The position numbers and the translations under genes were made by a program. DNA of 64,000 nt. Origin: Candidatus Methylopumilus sp. GTDB lineage: Bacteria; Pseudomonadota; Gammaproteobacteria; Burkholderiales; Methylophilaceae. Shown here piece after piece: positions 11,143-23,076 of this stretch (the stretch's first letter is position 1; each line of letters begins with the position of its first letter). The DNA lies in NCBI GenBank assembly GCA_009693175.1, contig SHXT01000001.1, positions 46,518 to 110,517 of the forward strand, written 5' to 3'. The notes beneath the pieces are model-generated. The model made no database searches, had not been told where the DNA came from, and saw nothing but the letters and a program-made list of their open reading frames with translations.

Positions 11143-11898
11143 TCACTTAGAGCAAACAGGGCAGGCGAGATCTTTTTTAAGATTAATATTTTTCCATTGC
11201 ATTGATTTCACATCTAACAATAACAAACGACCTTCTAAAGACTGCCCAATGCCTAGGATAAGCTTCATTACTTCAGCAGCTTGTGCAGTTCCAATCATAC
11301 CAACGGTTCCTGAAAATACACCATTGTCAGCACAGCGCGTTTCATTGCGATCGCCTGTGTCAGGAAAAAGACAATGATAACAAGGGCTCGTATCATGCCG
11401 CATATCAAACACACTCACCTGTCCCTCAAACCCTACAGCAGCACCAGAGACTAAAGGTTTTTTAAGTTCAACTGCAATACGATTGATTGCGTAGCGTGTA
11501 GCAAAATTATCTGAGCCATCAATGATGACATCAACATTTTTTGCAATCTCTTTCATGCTTTTTTCTGTTTGTTTTTCGGTCACAGCAATCACTTCAACAT
11601 CTGGATTAAGTGAATCAACAAATTGTTTAGCAGAAGATGCTTTGTTAAGTCCTACTGATTGCGTGTCATGAATAATTTGTCTTTGAAGATTAGTTAAATC
11701 AACATTGTCAAAATCACAGATCGTGATTTTTCCGATACCAGCTGCTGCACAATAGATTGTAATAGGGGAGCCTAGTCCACCCGCACCTACAATGAGTATA
11801 TGACTTTTAAGAAGTTTTTCTTGTCCTTGATATTCAATATCAGGTAACAAAATATGACGGCTATATCGAAGAAGTTGCTGATCATCCATATCATGCAT
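11143..11898 (-). CDS. moeB: HesA/MoeB/ThiF family adenylyltransferase
   Basis: YSRHILLPDIEYQGQEKLLKSHILIVGAGGLGSP, CHCLFPD and CPVC zinc motifs. Confidence 0.9.
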   Translation of the reverse strand: MHDMDDQQLLRYSRHILLPDIEYQGQEKLLKSHILIVGAGGLGSPITIYCAAAGIGKITICDFDNVDLTNLQRQIIHDTQSVGLNKASSAKQFVDSLNPDVEVIAVTEKQTEKSMKEIAKNVDVIIDGSDNFATRYAINRIAVELKKPLVSGAAVGFEGQVSVFDMRHDTSPCYHCLFPDTGDRNETRCADNGVFSGTVGMIGTAQAAEVMKLILGIGQSLEGRLLLLDVKSMQWKNINLKKDLACPVCSK

Positions 11899-11964
11899 TA
11901 AACATAAATTGAAGTTGAAATGACTATATCGTCAATTAACCCTTGATTCAATGCATTTAAAAGT

Positions 11965-12041
11965 TGGGGTGGCTGATGGGGCTCGAACCCACGACAACAG
12001 GAATCACAATCCTGGACTCTACCAACTGAGCTACAGCCACC
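11965..12041 (-). tRNA. tRNA-His (GTG)
   Basis: Reverse complement GGTGGCTGTAGCTCAGTTGGTAGAGTCCAGGATTGTGATTCCTG...GGTTCGAGCCCCATCAGCCACCCCA; full cloverleaf, encoded CCA, anticodon GTG. Confidence 0.96.
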
Positions 12042-12056
12042 AATGAAACATGAAAT

Positions 12057-12133
12057 TGGCCTGCCCGACAGGAATTGAACCTGTAACCCCCAACTTAGAA
12101 GGTTGGTGCTCTATCCAGTTGAGCTACGGGCAG
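12057..12133 (-). tRNA. tRNA-Arg (TCT)
   Basis: Reverse complement CTGCCCGTAGCTCAACTGGATAGAGCACCAACCTTCTAAGTTGG...GGTTCAATTCCTGTCGGGCAGGCCA; anticodon TCT, encoded CCA. Confidence 0.96.
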
Positions 12134-12196
12134 CTTAACAACACAAAGCGCGTTACAGAAAATCCTTTTTTTCTATAGTAAATGAGATGCTAAATC

Positions 12197-12273
12197 TGGT
12201 CGGGGTGGAGAGATTCGAACTCCCGACATCCTGCTCCCAAAGCAGGCGCGCTACCAGGCTACGCTACACCCCG
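12197..12273 (-). tRNA. tRNA-Pro (TGG)
   Basis: Reverse complement CGGGGTGTAGCGTAGCCTGGTAGCGCGCCTGCTTTGGGAGCAGG...AGTTCGAATCTCTCCACCCCGACCA; anticodon TGG, encoded CCA. Confidence 0.96.
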
Positions 12274-12338
12274 AGGGCGAGAATATAGCCTAATTAAGGG
12301 TTTAGGTCAAATGAAACGACCCTTCTTAAGCCCTGTAA

Positions 12339-12668
12339 TTATGGCTTAACTGAAGATTTAATGGACTTTTTATGAGCATGCTTACCTTTTTTATCTTTAC
12401 ATGCATTTAACTCTTCTTTGGACATAGTGCCATCATGGTCCTTATCCATAAGAGCAAAATCTTTTTTGCAAATTGCCATTGCTTCATCGCGATCGAGCAT
12501 TCCATCGTGATCAATATCAGCCTCATCAAATGATTTTTTACTGTGCATTTTGCAATGTTCACCCTTGCCTTCGTGCGCTGAATACACGTTCGTATTTAAA
12601 CCAAATATTAATCCTAGTAAAATTAACCAAAATCTTTTTTTCATCATACTTCTCTTTTTCTGAATCAT
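12339..12668 (-). CDS. Exported EF-hand domain protein
   Basis: Signal peptide plus two EF-hand loops (DIDHDGMLDRDEA, DKDHDGTMSKEEL). Confidence 0.85.
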   Translation of the reverse strand: MIQKKRSMMKKRFWLILLGLIFGLNTNVYSAHEGKGEHCKMHSKKSFDEADIDHDGMLDRDEAMAICKKDFALMDKDHDGTMSKEELNACKDKKGKHAHKKSIKSSVKP

Positions 12669-12779
12669 TTAATATTTATCATACCCTGTGATCTCTTTTC
12701 TTACAAAAGATTCACCGGTATCAAATATGTATAAAAGATCAATATGTTAAAATGACTTCTTTTATCGATGGATAGACTG

Positions 12780-13634
12780 ATGTCAGCCACCATAATTGAC
12801 GGGAAAGCTGTTGCTGAAAATCTTCTTATAAAACTCAAAGAAGAAATTGATGCTAGATCAAGAGAGGGTAAACGCAATCCTAGTTTAGCGGTTATTCTTG
12901 TCGGCTCAAATCTAGCTTCTTCGATTTATGTTAGAAATAAGCGCTTAGCCTGTGAAAAAATTGGTGTGAAATCGATAGCCTACGACCTGCCAAGCGAAAC
13001 ATCTGAAAAAGAACTTATTCAGATTATTGAAAAATTAAATAATGACAATGAAGTAGATGGTATTTTAGTGCAATCGCCATTACCACCCCATATTAATAAT
13101 GATGTGATTTTCGAAACCATTGCTCCTCATAAAGATGTCGATGGATTTCATCCAAAAAATATTGGATTATTAGCAATAAGACAACCTAAATTACGATCAT
13201 GCACTCCCTATGGTGTAATTAAATTAATTGAAGCTACTAAGCTTTCAACGCGTGGTCTTGATGCTTTAGTTGTGGGAGCCTCAAATCATGTTGGGCGTCC
13301 AATGGGCTTAGAACTTCTTTTAGCGGGTTGTACAACTACAATATGTCACCGCTATACTCAACATCTTCAGCAAAAAGTCGAATTAGCAGACATTGTTATT
13401 GCAGCAGTCGGCAAACCAGGTTTTATCAAAGGGAATTGGATTAAACCGGGTGCAATTGTGATTGATATTGGGATTAATCGCCTTGATAATGGAAAGATTG
13501 TAGGTGATGTTGAATTTGATGTTGCTAAAGCAAGGGCTGGATTTATTACCCCGGTTCCTGGTGGTGTAGGGCCTATGACGGTTGCTACTTTAATGGAAAA
13601 TACCCTTTTCGCCCAAAAATTATCTAGTAAATAA
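12780..13634 (+). CDS. folD: Bifunctional methylenetetrahydrofolate dehydrogenase/cyclohydrolase
   Basis: [45 protein letters not shown] and [19 protein letters not shown]. Start at MSATIIDG. Confidence 0.97.
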   Translation: MSATIIDGKAVAENLLIKLKEEIDARSREGKRNPSLAVILVGSNLASSIYVRNKRLACEKIGVKSIAYDLPSETSEKELIQIIEKLNNDNEVDGILVQSPLPPHINNDVIFETIAPHKDVDGFHPKNIGLLAIRQPKLRSCTPYGVIKLIEATKLSTRGLDALVVGASNHVGRPMGLELLLAGCTTTICHRYTQHLQQKVELADIVIAAVGKPGFIKGNWIKPGAIVIDIGINRLDNGKIVGDVEFDVAKARAGFITPVPGGVGPMTVATLMENTLFAQKLSSK

Positions 13635-13730
13635 ATAGCTTAAAAAATTCGTCAATAACATCTTGCTTTCATTCTCGATCGGAGTAAACTTTCGCGATTA
13701 TTTTCATTTCTTTTCACTTAGGATTAAAAA

Positions 13731-14483
13731 ATGGCAGTTAAAAAAGTAACTAAAAAAATGATAGCTAAGAAAAAAGCGCCTGTTAAAAAAGTTGTCGCTA
13801 AGAAAGTGATAGCTAAGAAAAAAGCGCCTGTTAAAAAAGTTGTCGCTAAGAAAGTGATAGCTAAGAAAAAAGCACCTGTTAAAAAAGTTGTCGCTAAGAA
13901 AGTGATAGCTAAGAAAAAAGCACCTGTTAAAAAAGTTGTCACTAAGAAAGTGATAGCTAAGAAAAAAGCACCTGTTAAAAAAGTTGTTGCTTCAAAGAAA
14001 CCAGTTGCTAAAAAACTAGTACCTGTAAAAGTTGTTCCGCTTAAATCTAAAGTATTTAGCTCATCTCAAAAAGGTTTAAAGCAATTTAGGGGTTATGAAG
14101 CTAAAAAAGGTGAAGCTTACATGAGTAAGAGTCAGCTTAATCATTTCCGTACTATCCTAAATGAATGGAAAACAGAGCTAAGCCAAGATATTGATCGCAC
14201 CGTTCATACAATGCAAGATGAGCTTACTTCATATGCAGATCCTAATGATCGAGCAAGCCAAGAATCTGATATGGCACTCGAACTTAGAAATCGTGATCGT
14301 GAACGTAAACTTATTAAAAAAATAGATGATACTTTGAGAAATATGGAAAGTCAGGACTATGGTTACTGTTCTGTTTGTGGGGAAGAAATTGGTCTTAAAC
14401 GTTTAGAAGCGCGTCCTACAGCAAAACTTTGTATTGATTGCAAAACGCTTGATGAGATCCGTGAAAAACAAATGGCTAGCTAA
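13731..14483 (+). CDS. dksA: DksA-family RNA polymerase-binding protein with a lysine-rich repetitive N-terminal extension
   Basis: C-terminal half is canonical DksA (DPNDRASQESD; CSVCGEEIGLKRLEARPTAKLCIDC). N-terminal ~100 aa consists of AKKKAPVKKVVAKKVI repeats. Confidence 0.95.
   Translation: MAVKKVTKKMIAKKKAPVKKVVAKKVIAKKKAPVKKVVAKKVIAKKKAPVKKVVAKKVIAKKKAPVKKVVTKKVIAKKKAPVKKVVASKKPVAKKLVPVKVVPLKSKVFSSSQKGLKQFRGYEAKKGEAYMSKSQLNHFRTILNEWKTELSQDIDRTVHTMQDELTSYADPNDRASQESDMALELRNRDRERKLIKKIDDTLRNMESQDYGYCSVCGEEIGLKRLEARPTAKLCIDCKTLDEIREKQMAS
13764..13991 (+). repeat. 48-bp in-frame tandem repeat, four full copies plus a partial fifth
   Basis: Copies of GCTAAGAAAAAAGC(G/A)CCTGTTAAAAAAGTTGTC(G/A)CTAAGAAAGTGATA begin at 13764, 13812, 13860, 13908 and 13956. 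Confidence 0.97.
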
Positions 14484-14501
14484 TTAATTTTAACTTGTAA
14501 T

Positions 14502-14530
14502 AAAAAACCCGGATATATCCGAGTTTTTTA
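14502..14530 (+). terminator. Rho-independent terminator after dksA
   Basis: AAAAAACCCGGATATATCCGAGTTTTTTA stem-loop with flanking A/T tracts. Confidence 0.8.
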
Positions 14531-14552
14531 TTTCTTCAAATTTCCTTAATAC

Positions 14553-16691
14553 TTAATCTTCTTTTTTTTCTTTTTTACCTTCTGATTTTTCTACAGCAGG
14601 TGGTGGTTCGATTAATGCCTTTGCACTCACACGCACTCGGCCTTTATCATCCACTTCAATAACTTTTACTTTTACTTTTTGACCTTCGGATAAGAAATCA
14701 GTTACTGCATTCACACGTTGATGAGCAATTTGTGAAATATGGAGTAATCCATCTTTACCAGGGAGTAGAGATACAATCGCGCCAAAATCTAACATCTTAA
14801 TCACGGTGCCTTCATAGATTTGACCAACTTCAATTTCCGCTGTGATTTCTAAAATACGACGCTTCGCTTCTTCTCCTTGAAGTCCGTCCACACATGCAAT
14901 CTTAATTGTGCCGTCATCTTCAATGTCGATCGTTGCACCAGTTTCCTCAGTCAATGCTTTAATCACTGAACCACCCTTACCAATCACTTCACGAATTTTA
15001 TCTGGATGAATTTTCACGGTAATAATTCTTGGTGCGAATGTTGATAGCTCTTTACGGCTACCTTTCATTTCTTTTTTCATAATTGCTAAAATATGTTCGC
15101 GACCTTCTTTAGCTTGACTCAATGCCACTTGCATAATTTCAGTCGTAATACCTGTAATCTTAATGTCCATTTGAAGAGCTGTAATGCCATCTTCAGTACC
15201 CGCTACTTTAAAATCCATATCGCCTAGATGATCTTCGTCACCCAAGATATCAGTTAATACCGCAACACGATTACCTTCTTTAATAAGCCCCATCGCAATA
15301 CCTGCCACGTGTGCTTTTAATGGTACACCTGCATCCATGAGTGCTAAACAACCACCACATACAGATGCCATGGAACTTGAACCATTAGATTCGGTAATTT
15401 CTGAAACAACACGAATGGTATAACTAAAATCTTCTTTAGAAGGTAGAACTGCAATCAATGCACGTTTAGCTAAACGGCCATGACCAATTTCACGACGTTT
15501 TGGTGTCCCGACGCGCCCTGTTTCGCCAGTTGCGTATGGAGGCATATTGTAATGAAGCATAAAACGATCTGAATATTCACCTTGCAGTGCATCGATCGAC
15601 TGTTCATCACGACCTGTACCTAATGTAGCTACCACAAGCGCTTGAGTTTCTCCGCGTGTAAAAAGTGATGAGCCATGAGTTCTTGGAAGAACACTCGTTC
15701 TAATTGCAATAGGTCTTACCGTACGTGTATCACGACCATCAATACGTGGTTCGCCATCAAGAATTTGTGTACGTACAGTTTTTGCTTCTAAATTAAAAAA
15801 TTCATTTTTAATTTTATTAGTTGCACAAGTATCAGTCTCTTCTGTAATGAGTTTAGCAAAAACCTTATTTTTAATTTCTTCTAATTTGGCTGATCGTTCG
15901 CATTTTGATTTAATTTGAAAAGCAGCATGCACTTCTTTAGCTGCCATATCATTAATTTTTTTAATGAGTGCTTTATCAGGTTTAGGCGCAACCCAGTCCC
16001 ATGGTTCTTTGCCCACTTCTTTTGCTAGCTCATTAATCATTTTAATAACTGCTTGCATTTCTTTGTGCCCATGAAGCACTGCTCCTAACATCACACTTTC
16101 AGGCAATTCTTTCGCTTCTGATTCAACCATCAATACAGCTGAGTCTGTACCTGCAACCACTAAATCAAGTTCGCTTTCTTTTAATTGTGAAGCTGTTGGA
16201 TTAGTTACATATTCTTCATTGATATAACCTACACGCACTGCACCAATCGGGCCAAAGAAAGGAATGCCTGAGATTGCTAATGCTGCGGAAGCACCAATAA
16301 TTGCTGGAATATCAGAATCAATTTCACTATCTGATGAAACAACCGTAGCTACGATTTGAATCTCGTTATAAAAACTTTCTGGGAATAACGGACGTAATGG
16401 ACGATCAATTAAACGTGAAGTAAGTGTTTCTTTTTCACTTGGACGACCTTCGCGCTTAAAAAAACCACCAGGAATTTTACCTGCGGCATATGTCTTTTCT
16501 TGATAGTCTACTGTAAGCGGGAAAAAATCTTGGCCTGCTTTTACATCGTGTTTACCTACTACTGCGACTAATACCACTGTATCACCATAACTTACTAACA
16601 CAGTACCGTCCGCTTGACGAGCTATCTCACCTGTTTCAAGTGTTAAGGTATGCGCACCAAATTGAATACTTTTCTTAATTGCTTTAAACAT
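14553..16691 (-). CDS. pnp: Polyribonucleotide nucleotidyltransferase (PNPase)
   Basis: [34 protein letters not shown]-terminal KH ([27 protein letters not shown]) and S1 domains. Confidence 0.98.
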   Translation of the reverse strand: MFKAIKKSIQFGAHTLTLETGEIARQADGTVLVSYGDTVVLVAVVGKHDVKAGQDFFPLTVDYQEKTYAAGKIPGGFFKREGRPSEKETLTSRLIDRPLRPLFPESFYNEIQIVATVVSSDSEIDSDIPAIIGASAALAISGIPFFGPIGAVRVGYINEEYVTNPTASQLKESELDLVVAGTDSAVLMVESEAKELPESVMLGAVLHGHKEMQAVIKMINELAKEVGKEPWDWVAPKPDKALIKKINDMAAKEVHAAFQIKSKCERSAKLEEIKNKVFAKLITEETDTCATNKIKNEFFNLEAKTVRTQILDGEPRIDGRDTRTVRPIAIRTSVLPRTHGSSLFTRGETQALVVATLGTGRDEQSIDALQGEYSDRFMLHYNMPPYATGETGRVGTPKRREIGHGRLAKRALIAVLPSKEDFSYTIRVVSEITESNGSSSMASVCGGCLALMDAGVPLKAHVAGIAMGLIKEGNRVAVLTDILGDEDHLGDMDFKVAGTEDGITALQMDIKITGITTEIMQVALSQAKEGREHILAIMKKEMKGSRKELSTFAPRIITVKIHPDKIREVIGKGGSVIKALTEETGATIDIEDDGTIKIACVDGLQGEEAKRRILEITAEIEVGQIYEGTVIKMLDFGAIVSLLPGKDGLLHISQIAHQRVNAVTDFLSEGQKVKVKVIEVDDKGRVRVSAKALIEPPPAVEKSEGKKEKKED

Positions 16692-16765
16692 AATTTACCC
16701 TTTTCTTTTTTCATTCGTTATTCACTTCTTAATAACGAATACATTAACTAACATTTAACATCCAA

Positions 16766-16812
16766 TAAAAAAGCCGACGCATCTTCCTATAAGAAGGATT
16801 GCAATCGGCTTC
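16766..16812 (-). terminator. Terminator between rpsO and pnp (minus strand)
   Basis: Minus strand GAAGCCGATTGCAATCCTTCTTATAGGAAGATGCGTCGGCTTTTTTATT: imperfect stem-loop followed by a T-run. Confidence 0.75.
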
Positions 16813-16867
16813 AAAACTTACGAATCAATAAATCTCTTAATCTAAATTAATTTAAATAGTTAAAAAA

Positions 16868-17137
16868 TTATTTACGCAAACCAAGACGTTCAATCAATGA
16901 CTGATAGCGTCCCAAACTTTTACCTTTAAGGTAATCCAATAATTTTCTGCGTTGACTTACAAGCGCTAAAAGTCCACGACGTGAGTGATGATCTTTTGCA
17001 TTGGTTTTAAAATGTTCTGCTAAATAACCAATACGGCTTGTGATAAGTGCAACTTGCACTTCTGGAGATCCTGTGTCGTTCTTTGCCTGTTGATATTCAC
17101 TTACAACTTTGGCTCTTTCTGTTGCTGTTGTTACCAT
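16868..17137 (-). CDS. rpsO: 30S ribosomal protein S15
   Basis: [16 protein letters not shown]...[30 protein letters not shown]. Confidence 0.98.
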   Translation of the reverse strand: MVTTATERAKVVSEYQQAKNDTGSPEVQVALITSRIGYLAEHFKTNAKDHHSRRGLLALVSQRRKLLDYLKGKSLGRYQSLIERLGLRK

Positions 17138-17204
17138 TTAATCTTTTCTCCTTATTCAGAACCGCGTATTTTAATTGGATTCTATCGATTTAACAATATG
17201 TTTC

Positions 17205-18107
17205 TTATAATATATTTGCAATTAAGCGCTTAGGAAAGAGCCGTCCTTTAAGATCGGGTTGTCCGACTCCTACAAACTGCCCTGTGACACTATATAAACG
17301 TATATATTTATTATTTTTACTTATAAAATCAATAGGTTGCCCTTTTTTAATCGCTTCTGTTTCAGTCAAGCTAAGCGTCATTGATGACAGGCCCTCAACT
17401 AAACAATCAATCGCTAAAAGAATCTTTTCTCGAGAAGTCATGGTCATTGCCTCAAGTGTTGCAACCGTGAATGCATTACATAATTGAAAGGTCCCTGTTT
17501 GAGTGCGTTCTAAGCCTTTAAGATAGGCGCCACATCCAAGTGCGCTACCAATATCTTCGGCTAAAGTTCGAATATAAGTACCCTTGCTACAGCTTACTTC
17601 GATAGTCATCACGCTGCCTTCTGTTTTCATAAGGCGGATGTAATAAATAGTCACTTGGCGACCTTTACGCTCAATTTCAATACCTTGTCTTGCATATTCA
17701 TAAAGAGGGTTCCCTTCATGTTTTAAGGCTGAATACATAGGTGGTATTTGTGTAATCACGCCCTTAAATTGATGAAGCACTTTATTTAATTGATCCTCAT
17801 CCAACAACACATCCTTTTGTGTAATCACTTCTCCTTCTTGATCCCCTGTCGTTGTCGTAACACCTAATTGAATGATTGCAATATAAGTTTTATTTGCGTC
17901 AAGTAATTGATGTGAAAATTTAGTCGCTTCGCCTAAACAAATGGGTAATAAACCTGACGCCATAGGATCAAGTGTGCCGGTGTGTCCGGCTTTTTTTGCA
18001 TTGAATAACCACTGAATCTTTTTTAATACTTGATGTGAAGAAAATCCAAGTGGCTTATTAAGTAAAAAAACGCCATCAATCTCGCGTTTCAAAGACTTCG
18101 TTTGCAT
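17205..18107 (-). CDS. truB: tRNA pseudouridine(55) synthase
   Basis: GVFLLNKPLGFSSHQVL, AGHTGTLDPMASGLLPICLGEATKF. Confidence 0.97.
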   Translation of the reverse strand: MQTKSLKREIDGVFLLNKPLGFSSHQVLKKIQWLFNAKKAGHTGTLDPMASGLLPICLGEATKFSHQLLDANKTYIAIIQLGVTTTTGDQEGEVITQKDVLLDEDQLNKVLHQFKGVITQIPPMYSALKHEGNPLYEYARQGIEIERKGRQVTIYYIRLMKTEGSVMTIEVSCSKGTYIRTLAEDIGSALGCGAYLKGLERTQTGTFQLCNAFTVATLEAMTMTSREKILLAIDCLVEGLSSMTLSLTETEAIKKGQPIDFISKNNKYIRLYSVTGQFVGVGQPDLKGRLFPKRLIANIL

Positions 18108-18116
18108 AAAAATAAA

Positions 18117-18464
18117 TTACTGAGGAGGGAGTGCGTCTTTAATGAGTTGTGTAATTTTCATACCCTCATCAATCGACGTATCATAAACAAAGTGAAGTTG
18201 TGGAATGCCACGTGTTGCCATACGTTTTGATAACTGCACACGCAGATAGCCTGTTGAACGTTCTAAACCTTGAAGTATTAAAAGATCGTTTGTAGGGGAT
18301 GTAAAATAAATTTTAGCGTGGAGTAAATCAGGTGTCACTTGAACTTCGGTAATTGTCAACATAGCGACAGCCGGATCTTTAAGTTCTGATTGAATAAGTT
18401 CCGCGAGCTCTCTTTTAATTTGTTGTGAAATGCGATCGCTTCTCGCATATGATCGGTTCACCAT
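18117..18464 (-). CDS. rbfA: 30S ribosome-binding factor A
   Basis: SDRISQQIKRELAELIQSELKDPAVAMLTITEVQVTPDL; operon position between infB and truB. Confidence 0.96.
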   Translation of the reverse strand: MVNRSYARSDRISQQIKRELAELIQSELKDPAVAMLTITEVQVTPDLLHAKIYFTSPTNDLLILQGLERSTGYLRVQLSKRMATRGIPQLHFVYDTSIDEGMKITQLIKDALPPQ

Positions 18465-18466
18465 GA

Positions 18467-20965
18467 CTAAAGCTTACGCGCAACCTCAACCACTTCAAAT
18501 ACTTCAAGCATATCGCCCACTTCAATCTCATTAAAATTCTTAATTGAAAGTCCGCATTCGAAATTATTTTTAACTTCTTTAACGTCATCTTTAAAGCGTT
18601 TTAATGAATCAAGTTCGCCTGAATGAATCACAACGTTATCTCTTAATAATCGAACCATTGAACTTCTTCGGATGACGCCGTCTTGAACATAACAACCCGC
18701 GATTGATCCCAATTTTGAAATTTTAAATACTTCACGAATTTCAACCATGCCGATTACGCTTTCTCTTTGCTCAGGTGATAATAATCCACCAAGTGCTGCT
18801 TTCACTTGATCTACAGCTTCATAAATAATACTGTAGTAATGCACATCGACTTCAAGTGAGTCAATCAGTTTGCGAGCGCCTGCTTCGGCTCTCACATTAA
18901 ATGCAATGAGAATTGCTTTTGATGCACTCGCTAAGTTCACATCAGATTCTGTCACAGCACCAACTCCTGTGTGAATGACGTTCACTTTAACTTCATCCGT
19001 AGATAATTTTTGTAGCGATGTTGAAAGCGCTTCGTAAGAACCTTGCACATCAGATTTAATAATGAGTGGCAATACTTTAACATTACCTTCAGCCATTTGA
19101 TCAAAAATATTTTCAAGTTTTGCGGCTTGTTGTTTTGCTAACTTCACATCCCTAAATTTACCTTGACGGAATAAAGCAATTTCACGCGCTTTACGTTCAT
19201 CATTCAATACAATCACTTCTTCGCCTGCATTTGGTACATCCGCCAAACCTAGAACTTCAACAGGAATCGATGGTCCTGCCTCTTTAATTTCTTTGCCTGT
19301 TTCATCAAGCATCGCGCGGATACGTCCAAAAGCAGAGCCTGCTAAAAGTATGTCGCCGCGTTTTAATGTACCTGATTGAATAAGAATTGTAACAACTGGG
19401 CCCCTTCCTTTATCGAGACGACCTTCAATCACAAGTCCTTTTGCAGGTGTATTTTTTGGTGCTTTTAATTCGAGCACTTCTGCTTGGAGCAGAACTGCTT
19501 CAAGTAATTTATCAACCCCTTGTCCTGATTTTGCTGAGACTTCCACAAACATCGTGTCACCACCAAAGTCTTCTGGAACCACTTCTTGTGCAACAAGCTC
19601 CATCTTGACACGTTCTGCTGCTGCCTCAGGCTTATCAATCTTATTGATAGCAACCACTAAAGGCACGCTACCTGCTTTAGCATGATGAATCGCTTCAATC
19701 GTTTGTGGCATAACACCGTCATCTGCTGCAACAACTAAAATTACAATGTCAGTTGCTTTGGCGCCGCGTGCACGCATCGCTGTAAATGCTTCATGGCCGG
19801 GTGTATCTAAAAAAGTCACCATACCGCGTGGTGTTTCAACATGATAGGCACCAATATGTTGGGTAATACCACCAGCCTCACCTGAGGCAACACGTGTAGT
19901 ACGAATGTAATCGAGGAGTGATGTTTTTCCATGGTCAACGTGACCCATGACAGTCACAACTGGAGGTCGTGTTTCTAAAATTGCTTCAATAGTGGAATCT
20001 TGAACGATCAATGCTTCAGGATCGTTATCAAGTGCTGCAATCGGTGTATGTCCCATTTCACCTACCACAATCATGCCAGTATCTTGATCTAGAATTTGAT
20101 TGATCGTAACCATCATGCCCATGTTCATAAGTGTTTTAATTACTTCAGTAGCTTTAACAGACATCTTATGTGCTAAATCTGCAACTGAAATAGTTTCAGG
20201 TACATGAATCTCGCGAACGATCGGTTCAGTTGGTACTACAAATGTTGACTCTTCATTTTCATCACGTTGTTTTGTTTTTGTTTTAGGTGAACGCCATCCT
20301 GAGCTTGCACTCGAGTCTCCACGACCTTTAAGTGTGCGTTTTTTAAATTCACGATCGGACCAATCTTTTTCACTTTTATCAACTTGTTTTTCTTTGTGTT
20401 CAACTTTAACGCCTGCTTTCGAAGCTGGTCGATGTAGCGTGCCCTCACTTAATTTGGCAGCAGGTGTGGTACTTACTTTAACAACAGCCTCTTGTTTTTT
20501 TCTAGCATCTTCAGCTTGCGCCGCAGCTAAAGCTGCATGTCGCTTCGCCTCATCTTGACGCATTGATAATTCACCTTCACCTAAAACATGTTCTTTTGTT
20601 TTGAGTGTTAAAGAAGTTTCTACAGGCTTAGGTGCTTTAACAGGGGTGTCGATAGGCTCGCCATCTCCACGTCTCACGAGCACACGTTTTTTACGCACCT
20701 CAACTTGAATAGTGCGGGCGCGTCCTGTGCTATCTGTTTTTTTAATCTCTTTATTTTGCTTATGCCTTAAAGTGATTTTATTTTTTGGTACTTGAGACTG
20801 TCCATGTTCTTTGCGAAGATATTCGAGAAGTGCTGATTTATCTGCTTCGGTCAATGAATCTTCTGCTACTGATTTATTTACGCCAGCACTTTTGAGCTGT
20901 TCGATTAACAAATCAACAGGCAATCCTAATTCCACAGCAAATTTAGTGACGGTCGATTGTCCCAT
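18467..20965 (-). CDS. infB: Translation initiation factor IF-2
   Basis: [41 protein letters not shown]-domain motifs; IF2 N-terminal domains. Confidence 0.98.
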   Translation of the reverse strand: MGQSTVTKFAVELGLPVDLLIEQLKSAGVNKSVAEDSLTEADKSALLEYLRKEHGQSQVPKNKITLRHKQNKEIKKTDSTGRARTIQVEVRKKRVLVRRGDGEPIDTPVKAPKPVETSLTLKTKEHVLGEGELSMRQDEAKRHAALAAAQAEDARKKQEAVVKVSTTPAAKLSEGTLHRPASKAGVKVEHKEKQVDKSEKDWSDREFKKRTLKGRGDSSASSGWRSPKTKTKQRDENEESTFVVPTEPIVREIHVPETISVADLAHKMSVKATEVIKTLMNMGMMVTINQILDQDTGMIVVGEMGHTPIAALDNDPEALIVQDSTIEAILETRPPVVTVMGHVDHGKTSLLDYIRTTRVASGEAGGITQHIGAYHVETPRGMVTFLDTPGHEAFTAMRARGAKATDIVILVVAADDGVMPQTIEAIHHAKAGSVPLVVAINKIDKPEAAAERVKMELVAQEVVPEDFGGDTMFVEVSAKSGQGVDKLLEAVLLQAEVLELKAPKNTPAKGLVIEGRLDKGRGPVVTILIQSGTLKRGDILLAGSAFGRIRAMLDETGKEIKEAGPSIPVEVLGLADVPNAGEEVIVLNDERKAREIALFRQGKFRDVKLAKQQAAKLENIFDQMAEGNVKVLPLIIKSDVQGSYEALSTSLQKLSTDEVKVNVIHTGVGAVTESDVNLASASKAILIAFNVRAEAGARKLIDSLEVDVHYYSIIYEAVDQVKAALGGLLSPEQRESVIGMVEIREVFKISKLGSIAGCYVQDGVIRRSSMVRLLRDNVVIHSGELDSLKRFKDDVKEVKNNFECGLSIKNFNEIEVGDMLEVFEVVEVARKL

Positions 20966-21005
20966 TTAACACTCCATAATATTCATCGTATGACTGAACG
21001 CTTTT

Positions 21006-22472
21006 TTAAACAAACCAAGGTGCTCTAGCAGTCATAATTAACTGTTTAGCACGTTCTTCATCCATCGAAGTCATTTCAACTAGTTCATCGACAGCAAGAT
21101 CTGCAAGGTCTTCCATCTTTGCAATACCTTTTGATGCAAGTAAGTTAGCCGTAGCGTCATCCATACCTTCCATCGTAAGTAAATCTTCTGCAGCCTCTTC
21201 TACCTTTTCTTCTCTCGCAATCGCTTCCGTAAGAATCGCAGCCCTTGCACGTGTACGTAATTCATTCACGGTATCTTCATCAAATGCTTCAATTTCTACC
21301 ATCTCTTTTAAGGGTACATAAGCAATTTCTTCTAATGTACTAAATCCTTCTTGTACAAGAATGTCAGCCACATCTTCATCCACATCAAGCTTTGCCATAA
21401 ATAACTGACTTGTGCTTGCATATTCTTCTTCGTTTTTTTTGGATGATTCTTCTTCTGTCAGAATATTAATATTCCAACCTGTAAGTTCAGATGCAAGACG
21501 AACGTTCTGACCGTTACGTCCAATTGCTTGCGCTAAATTTTCTTCATTCACGACAACATCCATGCTATGTTTTTCTTCGTCAACCACAATACTTGAAACT
21601 TCAGCAGGCGCCATTGCATTAATAACAAATTGTGCAGGTTCCATTGACCACAATACAATATCCACACGCTCACCGGCGAGCTCGCCTGTGACGGCTTGAA
21701 CTCTAGATCCTCTCATGCCTACGCATGTACCTACAGGATCAATTCTTTGATCATTAGACTTCACTGCAATTTTTGAACGCAATCCTGGATCGCGCGATGC
21801 TGATTTAATTTCTAATAAACCTTCTTCAATTTCAGGTACTTCAAGTTCAAATAAACGAACAAGAAATTCAGGAGCTGTTCTAGATAAAATAAGCTGTGGT
21901 CCGCGATGGCTTCTCTCAACGTTTGTCAAAAAAGCTCTTACACGGTCACCAATACGTAAATTTTCTTTAGGGATCATTTGATCGCGCGGAAGAACTGCTT
22001 CAATACGACCTACTTCAATAATACCGTTGCCACGATCCATACGCTTAATAACACCTGTCACTAATTTTTCATTACGCCCTAAAAAGTCTTCTAAGATTTG
22101 TTCTCTTTCGGCTTCGCGTACTTTTTGCAAAATTACTTGTTTTGCAGCTTGTGCACCAATTCGACCAAATTCAATCGATTCGAGTGGCATTTCGATTGTA
22201 TCGTTTTCAGCCTTACCTAACGCACGTGGATCAGTCAGAGAAATTTGTGCATCTTCATTCTCAATAAGATCATCATTCAAAATAGTCCAACGTCTAAAAG
22301 ATTGGTATTCACCCGTTTCACGATCAATTGCTATACGCACATCGATATCTTCTGTATTTTTTTTCTTTGTAGCTGAAGCTAATGCTGACTCAAGCGCTTC
22401 AAAGACAACGTCTTTGTTCACATTTTTTTCGTGAGCTAAAGCATCTACCAATAATAAAATCTCGCGACTCAT
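21006..22472 (-). CDS. nusA: Transcription termination/antitermination protein NusA
   Basis: [19 protein letters not shown]1 and KH domains ([24 protein letters not shown]); C-terminal acidic repeats. Confidence 0.97.
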   Translation of the reverse strand: MSREILLLVDALAHEKNVNKDVVFEALESALASATKKKNTEDIDVRIAIDRETGEYQSFRRWTILNDDLIENEDAQISLTDPRALGKAENDTIEMPLESIEFGRIGAQAAKQVILQKVREAEREQILEDFLGRNEKLVTGVIKRMDRGNGIIEVGRIEAVLPRDQMIPKENLRIGDRVRAFLTNVERSHRGPQLILSRTAPEFLVRLFELEVPEIEEGLLEIKSASRDPGLRSKIAVKSNDQRIDPVGTCVGMRGSRVQAVTGELAGERVDIVLWSMEPAQFVINAMAPAEVSSIVVDEEKHSMDVVVNEENLAQAIGRNGQNVRLASELTGWNINILTEEESSKKNEEEYASTSQLFMAKLDVDEDVADILVQEGFSTLEEIAYVPLKEMVEIEAFDEDTVNELRTRARAAILTEAIAREEKVEEAAEDLLTMEGMDDATANLLASKGIAKMEDLADLAVDELVEMTSMDEERAKQLIMTARAPWFV

Positions 22473-22494
22473 TTCAATCTCCGCAACTCTTTTT

Positions 22495-22935
22495 CTAACG
22501 TTTAAATTCTGGGCTTAATCGTGCCTTATCAATATTAGATAAAGCAAAACGATAAAGCTCACCCTCGCAGATCAATAGAACATTATCTTTTTCTATTCCA
22601 TCAATCGTGCCTAAAAAATTTTTACGCGCATCCAAAGGGACTCTCAATTTTATTGAAGCTCGTTCACCTTTAAAACGCTCAAAATCAGTTAATTTCTTTA
22701 ACACTCGATCCATCCCAGGGGATGAAACCTCTAGTCGGTCGTAATCTAAATCCTGCTCCACAGTAAACACGTGGCCTAAATGATTGCTCACTAAAGTGCA
22801 GTCATCAATCGTCACTGAATCTGGCTTATCAATATAAATACGTAAAAGCTTTCCTCGATTTGAAATCTCTAAATCCACCAACTCATATCCGAGTTGTTCT
22901 AAGGTTTTTTCAATTAAAGTTTCAAGCTTTTCCAT
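22495..22935 (-). CDS. rimP: Ribosome maturation factor RimP
   Basis: [24 protein letters not shown]...[23 protein letters not shown]; adjacent to nusA. Confidence 0.96.
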   Translation of the reverse strand: MEKLETLIEKTLEQLGYELVDLEISNRGKLLRIYIDKPDSVTIDDCTLVSNHLGHVFTVEQDLDYDRLEVSSPGMDRVLKKLTDFERFKGERASIKLRVPLDARKNFLGTIDGIEKDNVLLICEGELYRFALSNIDKARLSPEFKR

Positions 22936-22972
22936 CTAAAGTTGATTCCTTCATTCCCCAGGTTGCAGAAAC

Positions 22973-22995
22973 AAAAAATGGGCTTAAAGCCCATC
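22973..22995 (-). terminator. Terminator downstream of tyrS (minus strand)
   Basis: Minus strand GATGGGCTTTAAGCCCATTTTTTG: 7-bp stem followed by T6. Confidence 0.75.
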
Positions 22996-23076
22996 TATAT
23001 TTTCATGCAGAATTATATCAATAAATTCAAATAATTGAAATCAAATCTTCATTCAAAATCAATACCTTCCAGGACA

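Noticed and set aside
11126-11377. 83 aa plus-strand ORF antisense to moeB
   Set aside because: moeB is strongly supported on the opposite strand; no independent coding evidence.
11965-12273. tRNA cluster as a possible integration hotspot
   Set aside because: Three intact tRNAs flanked by ordinary chromosomal genes; no integrase, attachment-site duplication or mobile genes seen.
13724-13942. 72 aa minus-strand ORF (TTFLTGAFFLAITFLA repeats) opposite dksA
   Set aside because: Antisense reading of the dksA 48-bp tandem repeat; it is open only because the repeat lacks stops in that frame.
13764-13991. Possible CRISPR-like array
   Set aside because: The repeats are contiguous without spacers and in frame within dksA, so this is a coding tandem repeat.
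22027-22434. 135 aa plus-strand ORF inside nusA
   Set aside because: Shadow ORF antisense to nusA; serine-rich low-complexity composition with no recognisable domain.
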